A DNA stretch of 64,000 nucleotides. Origin: Owenia fusiformis. Taxonomy: Eukaryota; Annelida; Polychaeta; Sabellida; Oweniidae. Position numbers and translations under genes: made by a program. The notes beneath the pieces were generated by a model. It saw nothing but the letters and a program-made list of their open reading frames with translations, searched no databases and was not told the origin of the DNA. This document shows positions 46,701 to 58,700 of the stretch, one piece after another; position 1 is the first letter of the stretch; each line of letters begins with the position of its first letter. The stretch lies in the NCBI GenBank assembly GCA_903813345.2, contig CAIIXF020000002.1:29818926-29882925 (forward strand). The letters run 5' to 3'.

Positions 46701-49700
46701 GTTGAAACAGGTATATACTGAATGTGACCAGTTGAAACAGGTATGTACTGAATGTAACTTGTTGAAACATGTATATACTGAATGTGACTTATCGAAACAG
46801 GTATGTACTGAATATGACTTGCTGAAAAAGGTATTTACTGAATGTGACTTGTTAAAATAGGTATGTACTGAATATGACTAGTTGAAACATGTATGTACTG
46901 AATGTGTCTAGTTGAAACAGGTATGTACTGAATGATACTTGTTTAAACAGGTATGTACTGAATGTGACCAGTTGAAACAGATATATACTGAATGTGACCA
47001 GTTGAAACAGGTATGTTCTGAATGTGACCAGTTGAAACAGATATGTACTGAATGTGACCAGTTGAAACAGGTATGTATTGAATGTAACTTGTTGAAGCAT
47101 GTATGTACTGAATGTGACTTATTGAAACAGGTATGTACTGAATGTGACCAGTTGAAACAGATATGTACTGAATGTGACCAGTGGAAACAGGTATGTACTG
47201 AATGTAACTTGTTGAAGCATGTATGTACTGAATGTGACTTATTGAAGCATGTATGTACTGAATGTGACTTGTTGAAACATGTACATGTATGTACTGAATG
47301 TGATCAGTTGAAACAGGTATGTACTGAATGTTACTTGTTGAAACAGGTATGTACTGAATGTGACCAGTTGAAACAGGTATGTACTGAATGTAACTTGTTG
47401 AAACTGGTATGTACTGAATGTGACTAGTTGAAACAGGTATGTACTGAATGTGACTTATTGAAACATGTATGTACTGAATGTGACTTGTTGAAACAGGTAT
47501 GTACTGAATGGGACTTGTGGAAACATGTATGTACTGAATTTGACTTGTTGAAACATGTATGTACTGAATGTGACCAGTTGAAACAGATATGTACTGAATG
47601 TGACTTGTTGAAACATGTATGTACTGAATGTGACCAGTTGAAACAGGTATGTACTGAATGTGACTTGTTGAAACATATATGTACTGAATGTGACTTGTTG
47701 AAACAGATATGTACTGAATGATACTTGTTGAAGCATGTATGTACTGAATGTGACTTATTGAACCAGGTATGTACTGAATGTGACCAGTTGAAACAGATAT
47801 GTACTGAATGTGACCAGTTGAAACAGGTATGTACTGAATGTGACCAGTTGAAACAGGTGTGTACTGAATGTGACCAGTTGAAACAGGTATGTACTGAATG
47901 TGACTTGTTGAAACAGGTATGTACTGAATGTGACCAGTTGAAACAGGTGTGTACTGAATGTGACCAGTTGAAACAGGTATGTACTGAATGTGACTTGTTG
48001 AAACAGGTATGTACTGAATGTGACTAGTTGAAACAGGTATGTACTGAATGTGACTAGTTGAAACAGGTATGTACTGAATGTGACTTGTTGAAACAGATAT
48101 GTACTAAATGTGACTAGTTGAAACTGGTATGTACTGAATGTGACCAGTTGAAACAGGTATGTTCTGAATGTAACTTGTTGAAACAGGTATGTACTGAATG
48201 TGACTAGTTGAAATAGGTATGTACTGAATGTGACCAGTTGAAACAGGTATGTACTGAATGTGACTTGTTGAAACAGGTATGTACTGAATGTGACTTGTTG
48301 AAACAGGTATGTACTGAATGTTACTTGTTGAAACAGGTATGTACTGAATGTTACTTGTTGAAACAGGTATGTACTGAATGTGACTTGTTAAAACAGGTAT
48401 GTACTGAATGTTCCTTGTTGAAACAGGTATGTACTGAATGTTACTTGTTGAAACAGGTATGTACTGAATTTGACTTGTTGAAACATGTATGTACTGAATG
48501 TGATCAGTTGAAACAGGTATGTACTGAATGTTACTTGTTGAAACAGGTATGTACTGAATGTGACCAGTTGAAACAATATGTACTGAATGTTACTTGTTGA
48601 AACATGTATATACTGAATGTGACTTGTTGAAACATGTATGTACTGAATGTGATCAGTTGAAACAGGTATGTACTGAATGTTACTTGTTGAAACAGGTATG
48701 TACTGAATGTGACTTGTTGAAACAGGTATGTACTGAATGTGACTTGTTGAAACATGTATGTACTGAATTTGACTTGTTGAAACATGTATGTACTGAATGT
48801 GACCAGTTGAAACAGGTATGAACTGAGTGTGACTAGTTGAAACAGGTATGTACTGAATGTGACTTTTTGAAACATGTATGTACTGAATGTGACTTGTTGA
48901 AACAGATATGTACTGAATGTGACTTGTTGAAACATGTATGTACTGAATGTGACTTGTTGAAACAGATATGTACTGAATGTGACTTGTTGAAACATGTATG
49001 TACTGAATGTGACCAGTTGAAACAGGTGTGTACTGAATGTGACCAGTTGAAACAGGTATGTACTGAATGTGACTTGTTGAAACAGGTATGTACTGAATGT
49101 GATCAGTTGAAACAGGTATGTACTGAATGTGACTTGTTGAAACAGGTATGTACTGAATGTGACGTGTTGACACAGGTATGTACTGAATGTGACTTGTTGA
49201 AACAGGTATGTACTGAATGTGACTTATTGAAACAGGTATGTACTGAACGTGACCAGTTGAAACAGGTATGTACTGAATGTGACTTGTTGAAACAGGTATG
49301 TACTGAATGTGACCAGTTGAAACAGATATGTACTGAATGTGACTTGTTGAAACATGTATGTACTGAATGTGACTTGTTGAAACAGATATGTACTGAATGT
49401 GACTTGTTGAAACATGTATGTACTGAATGTGACCAGTTGAAAGAAGTATGTACTGAATGTGACTTGTTGAAACATGTATGTACTGAATGTGACTTGTTGA
49501 AACAGATATGTACTGAATGATACTTGTTGAAGCATGTATGTACTGAATGTGACTTATTGAAACAGGTATGTACTGAATGTGACCAGTTGAAACAGATATG
49601 TACTGAATGTGACCAGTTGAAACAGGTATGTACTGAATGTAACTTGTTGAAGCATGTATGTACTGAATGTGACTTATTGAAGCATGTATGTACTGAATGT

Positions 49701-52700
49701 GACTTGATGAAACATGTATGTACTGAATGTGATCAGTTGAAACAGGTATGTACTGAATGTGACCAGTTGAAACAGGTATGTACTGAATGTAACTTGTTGA
49801 AACATGTATATACTGAATGTGACTTATCGAAACAGGTATGTACTGAATATGACTTGCTGAAAAAGGTATTTACTGAATGTGACTTGTTAAAATAGGTATG
49901 TACTGAATATGACTAGTTGAAACATGTATGTACTGAATGTGTCTAGTTGAAACAGGTATGTACTGAATGATACTTGTTGAAACAGGTATGTACTGAATGT
50001 GACCAGTTGAAACAGGTATGTACTGAATGTAACTTGTTGAAGCATGTATGTACTGAATGTGACTTATTGAAGCATGTATGTACTGAATGTGACTTGTTGA
50101 AACATGTACATGTATGTACTGAATGTGATCAGTTGAAACAGGTATGTACTGAATGTTACTTGTTGAAACAGGTATGTACTGAATGTGACCAGTTGAAACA
50201 GGTATGTACTGAATGTAACTTGTTGAAACTGGTATGTACTGAATGTGACTAGTTGAAACAGGTATGTACTGAATGTGACTTATTGAAACATGTATGTACT
50301 GAATGTGACTAGTTGAAACAGGTATGTACTGAATGTGACTTGTGGAAACATGTATGTACTGAATTTGACTTGTTGAAACATGTATGTACTGAATGTGACC
50401 AGTTGAAACAGATATGTACTGAATGTGACTTGTTGAAACATGTATGTACTGAATGTGACCAGTTGAAACAGGTATGTACTGAATGTGACTTGTTGAAACA
50501 TATATGTACTGAATGTGACTTGTTGAAACAGATATGTACTGAATGATACTTGTTGAAGCATGTATGTACTGAATGTGACTTATTGAACCAGGTATGTACT
50601 GAATGTGACCAGTTGAAACAGATATGTACTGAATGTGACCAGTTGAAACAGGTATGTACTGAATGTAACTTGTTGAAGCATGTATGTACTGAATGTGACT
50701 TATTGAAGCATGTATGTACTCAATGTGACTTGATGAAACATGTATGTACTGAATGTGATCAGTTGAAACAGGTATGTACTGAATGTTACTTGTTGAAACA
50801 GGTATGTACTGAATGTGACCAGTTGAAACAGATATGTACTGAATGTGACCAGTTGAAACAGGTATGTACTGAATGTAACTTGTTGAAACATGTTTATACT
50901 GAATGTGACTTATTGAAACAGGTATGTACTGAATGTGACTTGCTGAAAAAGGTATGTACTGAATGTGACTTGTTGAAATAGGTATGTACTGAATATGACT
51001 AGTTGAAACATGTATGTACTGAATGTGTCTAGTTGAAACAGGTATGTACTGAATGATACTTGTTGAAACAGGTATGTACTGAATGTGACCAGTTGAAACA
51101 GATATATACTGAATGTGACCAGTTGAAACAGGTATGTGCTGAATGTGACCAGTTGAAACAGATATGTACTGAATGTGACCAGTTGAAACAGGTATGTACT
51201 GAATGTGACTTGTTGAAGCAAGTATGTACTGAATGTGACTTATTGAAACAGGTATGTACTGAATGTGACCAGTTGAAACAGATATGTACTGAATGTGACC
51301 AGTTGAAACAGGTATGTACTGAATGTAACTTGTTGAAGCATGTATGTACTGAATGTGACTTATTGAAGCATGTATGTACTGAATGTGACTTGTTGAAACA
51401 TGTACATGTATGTACTGAATGTGATCAGTTGAAACAGGTATGTACTGAATGTTACTTGTTGAAACAGGTATGTACTGAATGTGACCAGTTGAAACAGATA
51501 TGTACTGAATGTAACTTGTTGAAACTGGTATGTACTGAATGTGACTAGTTGAAACAGGTATGTACTGAATGTGACTTATTGAAACATGTATGTACTGAAT
51601 GTGACTTGTTGAAAAAGGTATGTACTGAATGTGACTTGTTGAAATGGGTATGTACTGAATATGACTAGTTGAAACATGTATGTACTGAATGTGTCTAGTT
51701 GAAACTAGTATTGTCGCGATTAATCGATACATCGCGATATACATCGCCAAAGCTGGTTCTGGCGATGCATCGATGTTTGAAACAAAACATCGATGTTTTT
51801 AAAAAATTTAAATTTGATAAAAATCGCCCTTTCTTATCTTATTTTGACGCAAATTGCTTACCTTTTTTCATGTCTTATTTCATTTTCAAATGTTTTCTGA
51901 TATTCTTTCGCTTTAAAACTGTTTTAGCTAGTCGAAATGAACCATTCATCTAAAAAAATTACTTTACTTTCATTTCACCGTTACTATGTTCCCGGATGTA
52001 CCAGCGTACTCTTATTAATTTGTTCTGTTCGATATTTTAGTGCATTAGCGTTCGGTATTTCAGTGCACTTTTCTCGAACTTTTTCTCGATGTACATCGCG
52101 ATATGCATCGATATTTACTACTGAAAATTGCCGATGCATCGATGTACAATTATGGCACATCGCGACAACACTAGTTGAAACAGGTATGTACTGAATGATA
52201 CTTGTTGAAACAGGTATGTACTGAATGTGACCAGTTGAAACAGGTATTACTGAATGTGACCAGTTGAAACAGGTATGTACTGAATGTGACCAGTTGAAAC
52301 AGATATGTACTGAATGATACTTGTTGAAACATGGATGTAGTTTGTACTGAATGTGACCAGTTGAAACAGGTATGTACTGAATGTGACCGGTTGAAACAGG
52401 TATGTACTGAATGTGACTTGTTGAAACATGGATGTAGTTTGTACTGAATGTGACTAGTTGAAACATGTATGTACTGAATGTGACTAGTTGAAACAGGTAT
52501 GTACTGAATGTGACCAGTTGAAACAGGAATTGAAAACAGAGGTTTACCATTATTTGCAATAGTCTTTTTTGTTATCTTTGGGTATTATTCTCAATTAATT
52601 TTAACAAACTATGGTTTCAAATGTTATAAAAGCCCTGTTCAGTAAATATAATGGCCCAGAGCAGTGTCTCTGGTAAAGCAGCTAGTACACGCATATAACT

Positions 52701-55700
52701 TTAGATGCTGGCAATATACCAGCATCCCATCTATGTAACTAGTAACACTGGTATTGAACAATTTATTTTCTGGATTTTTAGAGGCTGTCCAACTTAGATG
52801 AAACAGCATACTACCCACTGTTAGAAGAAGAGTAAGTGGCATATTTGAATCCAAAAAATTATTAAATGAAATTCACTCAGTAAAAATAAAAGGGAGAAAA
52901 TTAGAAAGTATAATCCGAAATGTAATTGTATATTGTCTTAGTTTACAAACTCTTCCTTTTGGGTATTATGTTTTTGACTAGTTATCCCAAAGAACGAAGT
53001 TTGGTAGGGATATAGTGAAGCCCTCCATCCGTCCGTCTGTCCGTCTGTCAGTCAGTCAGTCAGTCAGTCAGTCCGTCTGTCCGTCCGGAAGATGACTCAA
53101 ATACTAGTAGATGGATTTTCTTCATATTTAGTGGAAAGATTTTTTTTTTTCAAGATGGCCGCCACTTTAATAATGACGGGACTTTTTCGCAAAAATCATA
53201 ATTTTTTCATTCTAAACCAAAGTAATTAATATTATTGTTTGAAATTTTGGTAGTATATTCATGACATTTATCTATTTCACATATATTCTGTGTATTTCAT
53301 CCTGACCACCAGGGGCCGTGTATGGGGGGGGGGGCAGGAAAACAGAAATTTTCGCAAATTTTTAGATCTTTCTGAAGTATAGCTTTAATATACTCAAATG
53401 AAAGGCAATTAAGAGTAGATTGCAGATATTGTATCTTTCTTCTGATTTGAGCCTCGTAAAATTCAAAATGGCCATCTAATGTACGATTTCGCAATAATTT
53501 TTCGAAACCAAAGTAATGAGTATAATTGATTGGAATTCGGTAATTGATATTTTGTTCGTTGGGATTTGCTACTCCGCGGAGTTGCCGTTATCTAGTTACA
53601 CTACCTGTTTGTGCCAATTTGCCAGCTTGACTGATGCATCTACATGTACAGTAATTAATGTTGATGATTTCCAGGAATGATGAAAGCAATGGTGTTGGTG
53701 GTAATGGCTCCTCCAACATTGAGCTGAATGAAACCGCTACTTTACCCCTCGTTATCAAAGAGAAAGACATAGAATACCAGGTAATCGTGTTGTGAGGCAT
53801 TTATGTGATACAATTGTTGAAAGTAAGATTATATTATATTATATTGTATAATTTGCTGATGGTGTAATGTTTAATTTGCCTTATGTACATATTCAGAGAA
53901 TAAGACAAATGTGTGTCGATGATTTGAATAATGAATTTTGGAAAAGTTTTCTGGATCTATTTTTAGTTGTACAGTACATGTAGTTGAGTTCCTTCCTTAC
54001 TTAAGCATTAGGTTTAGATTCATGTATCTCTTTCCAGTTTCACCGCATCTTGCTGTACAAGCGTCTCTTAGACGGCTATCCATACAAACGTGCCCAAATA
54101 TGGAAGGAAGCGCGTGTTGATATCCCTCCCCTAGTAAGACCAATGGTTTGGGCTGCCCTTCTAGAAATTGAGGTACGAACCAAAAATATGGTTTCCTTTA
54201 GTTTTCTGTTGAAAACATATCTGAAACCTCTTAAAATGATGATATGGATGATGAACTTTTCTTTACACTGTATTGATATTTCTAGGGAGATGTGTATGGT
54301 CGCTACATTGCAATAGACAAAGACTCACCAACCCCCACTGACAGACAGGTAGGTTGTATATTCTTAGCATTCTTGCAAGGGTTGTGTCAAAATATCTATG
54401 TTTCTTCGTGAAAATAATTTGAATTAACAAAGGCATGTTCATTCAACCTTATCAAACTTTTAAGCCACATTTTATGGATGGTGTTTGGCATATGGTGTCT
54501 GGTGGTTGGCATTCTGCGATCAGTATCTGTTACAAATGGCAGGTTGTGACATTTTGCATGTTACTGCCTTGTAGTGGTTGGTGTTTGGTGGTTGGCATTC
54601 GGTGATCAGTGTCTGTAACAAATGGCAGGTGATGACATTTTGCATGTTAATGGCTTGTAGTGATTGCACGCACTACATTATTATGCCAATTAATCTGACA
54701 GAAAAGGTGAAATATACATTTCTATTACCTATACAGTACATGTATATGTACACAAAGTGACCTCCATGTTATACTCAGAAGTGAAGTGAAATATTATAAT
54801 TCCTATTTTAAAAACATCACAGATTGAAGTGGATATTCCTCGCTGCCACCAGTATGATGACCTCTTGTCCTCTCCCATGGGTCACCACAAATTGAAGAGG
54901 GTTCTGAAGGCATGGGTCATGAGCCACCCAGAGTTAGTTTACTGGCAAGGCCTAGATTCACTCGCAGCTCCATTCCTTAAACTTAACTTCAACCAAGAAG
55001 GTGAGACCTGAAATATATGAGGATATGATGAATCAGTTTTGAGTTTTACATGTTCCCTTGCTCATACATGTAATATCATGTGTTCATTCAACTTACATAT
55101 AATAAAGATCAACAAGACATCTTAGCTGAATTTTTTCTTGAGAATTAGAGCACAAAATGTTTGTCAATATATAATTCACAGTAACCAGCAGAGTCAATTA
55201 TAACACAAATTTTACTATCCCAAATTTAAAATGGCCAACTCACTAAGCTATTTGAATAATATGCTTTTTGATAAATATACAGTACCAATATCTGAATACA
55301 GTAAAACTTGTGTATAGTGAACATTTTTTTGCCAAGAAAAAACGTTCACTGTAGGTAGGTGTTCACTAGAGAGAGGGTAATTTATACAGAAGTCAGTGGA
55401 CTATGTGCGTAGGAAGGGTGTCCACTAGAGACAGGTGTTCACTAGAGAGAGGTGTTCACTAAGACAGGTTTTACTGTATACCACTTTGCACATCTTTTTT
55501 TCCAGCCTTGGCATTTGCCTGTCTTGATGCCTTTATACCAAAATATTTGAACATGTTCTTCTTAAAGGACAACTCACTTGTCATTCAAGGTAAGTTGCAG
55601 AGTAATAAAAATGTACTTGTACATTTCATAGTTCTTGTCGTTAAAGAACTCTAAATCCCATCCTAAATAAATACAAAATGTTTTCAGTTCATAAGGAAAT

Positions 55701-58700
55701 GTAATTTATTCATTTAATAGACATGGACACAAACCTTCCATTTTATAATTGTTAAGCTTGAACAATTAATATTGAATTAATTGCATTTTTGAACTGAAGA
55801 AGGTGCAAGTATTTTTTTCAATTTAGAATTTGTCATCATGAAAAATAGGTGAATCAGTGCCAGTGCCAGAAATGACAACCATTACAATGTAGTTTTGTTC
55901 AAGAAATATATGTATACAGGGTGTTCCAAAAGTAACAGGACTGGTGCTGGCATTTTGTCAATTCTGCACCGAGTGTGTTCAAATTTTCACAAATGGTACC
56001 TTGGAGTAGTGCAACTAAAATTGTAAAGTTTCAGAAAAAATGATAAAATGCGGGTAAAGTTATGGTTACTATAGTAACGTGACATCACAATACCCGGGGC
56101 AACTTTTTCACGAAAATGTGATATCTAACATTTTTATATTACTGAAGAAAGTATCTGATTCACCTATTACAATACAACATTTCTTGTTTGTTTTATTAGT
56201 TACTTTATAGTAATGGTGTTGCTATACAACTCAGATTCAAGTATGATTTCATAATAATAATATTTATTCAATTTCCTGAAATATCATTATGTATAACAGT
56301 CTGCACAATTTACGATTGAGTTTTTGAAAAGACCCAATTTTAAGCCAATTATCCACCTTGATAAGGCGTCTGCCCGCAAGTCAGAATTAAAGACTGCTGC
56401 AGCTATAGCGGAGTTAGGTCTTGAGGTCTCAGACCATGCACTATACTCTTCTGATCATGCAATATCTAATTTTTACTTTTATTTGGAGAATGGAATGCTA
56501 ATCAGCGCGGTAAGACCGTTAAAGATGAGAATGACCTTCTCTAAGTTGTCCTATCGACCCTGTGTGACATGTCATCAAATGGGTTTACTCATGTGTTTGA
56601 GTCATGGATACCGAGTGCTACTCTTGGACTGACCAAAGAGGACCCTACTTTTCAAAGTAGAGGATACATAGGAATATCAAATGATGTATTTAGCCAATGC
56701 AATTCCCACCAGTTGTTGGATTCTAACTTTGATATGGGATGTACAAAATGCTAAAGTCTCCGTAACTTTCTGCGTGGAATGTTGCCCCGGGTAGTGTGAT
56801 GTCACGTTACCATAGCAACCATAACTCTACCCACGTTTCATAATTTTTGTCGAAACTGTGCAGTCTAAGTACATGGAAGTACATCATGTAAAATTTTGAA
56901 GATGATTGGTGCATATTCAACAAGATGCCAGCACCAGTCCCGTTACTTTTGGAACACCCTGTATACTGTACAAAGTTTGAAACAAATACTAGCCATGTTT
57001 ATTTATAAAAAAGTTTGTTTCATAGAATTCATATTTTTTTGATTCCGAATTAATTGTAAACTTTTGAGTGTTTGTTGTTGGGCAAAGTGACCAGTAATAC
57101 AAGATTTCTCAGATCATTAACTTCAATTCTGTACACTTGGAATTTGCTAACTTTCCTTTTTAATCAGCACAAAACACCACAAACATTTAAAATGCAGGAA
57201 GGTGCTTAAACAAATGAGTAATGCTGGACTTGTCATTTTAGAATACTTGGCTGTCTTTAGAAATCTGATAGCATTTCACGACCCTGCACTCAGCAACCAT
57301 TTAGAGGAGATAGGCTTCATTCCAGATGTGAGTACATGTACCTTTCTACATCACATTATCATGTATCAATGTCAGCCTGAAATTAAATTTTAATTTTATG
57401 TCAACCTTTAATCAATGTTAATTTTTAGAAGATATCATTCCTGTACTTCTTTATCTTATTTCATGTACATGTGTACCTATCTACTATGAACACATTTTAA
57501 CACATGTGGGTACAAAATTTAAGTCTTCTATGTTGCTTCCTACAGTATGTTAACAAAATGTATTTTGTTTCTGTTTTTTCAGTTATATGCAATCCCATGG
57601 TTTCTTACAATGTTTGCTCGTAAGTTTTCAACATTTTAAGCACTTTCACTATAGATTTATTTTACTCATATTGCTGGCCAATGCTATTTTTGAGGTTTTC
57701 TGCTGGTGACTGGCACCTTGAGATATCTGTCAGATACGATTATGACGATTATGATTTAAACTGCACTGTATGAAAGACTGTACATAAATATAACAGAATA
57801 GTTTTTGAAGTCAAATTAGAAACATAAAATAATTTTAAATGTTGATGAAAGGCTTTATGATGACTTGCTTACAATACATACTCTAAATTCATGTGTAATC
57901 CAGATCCCATGGGTGTGTAGAATACATGTGATATTTTTTGTGTCTGCTACTTTTTCAGATGTATTCCCACTTCAGAAGATATTTCACCTGTGGGACACAA
58001 TGTTGCTAGGCAACTCATCTCTACCTCTATGTATTGGTGTTGCTATCCTGCATCAGTTGAGAGATACATTGCTGTCATTTGGCTTTAATGAGTGCATTCT
58101 ACTTTTCTCCGATATGCCAGGTAATATTATTTCCCTGAAGGCTTTTAATTGTCTGTGCTTTAAATTGCGTACTTACATGTACAGTAAAACCTGTATATCA
58201 GAACACCTCTCTAATCCGAACACCTCTCATTGTGAACACTTCTTGGTCCGAATTTTGTTATCTGACTTACATATTAAGAAACCCTTAAAAAGTGAACAGA
58301 TGTAGAAATGATAAAAATTTGTAGTTTCACAAAATTATCATTGAACATTTAAATTGTTGAAATATTTGGAATATATAGACAACTGTACATGTGTCTAAAA
58401 TACGTTATATTCAGTTGGGTCATTCGTTTTTTGGATGTCTATTGTATACAATAAATTGTACATTTGACCTTTCATACTTTCAGAAATAGACATTGAGAAA
58501 TGTGTCCAAGATTCCATCCGTATATTCTGCAGTACACCTCGTAGCGCCACCTTTAGGCAGTATGCCAAACAAAGCAAATCTGAGACATCAAACAAACCTT
58601 GGACATCATATTATTCCACTGACCCAAACACAATCAAGTCAGCGCTGGTGAGTGTTTTATATTCCTTTCTAATTACAAGACCCCAAAAATGTATGATGAA

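Noticed and set aside
44774-51750. Very long ORFs (up to ~626 codons) on both strands, such as repeats of [10 protein letters not shown] or [10 protein letters not shown]
   Set aside because: They are by-products of a 30-bp period, open in several frames and both strands. The array is intronic in TBCK, starting exactly at the exon 8 donor.
44778-52534. CRISPR array or bacterial-type repeat
   Set aside because: The units are contiguous with no unique spacers, and the surrounding gene is an intron-containing animal gene.
55917-56961. Intact mariner transposase
   Set aside because: Only the C-terminal part is readable, with the N-terminal DNA-binding half and first acidic motif absent.
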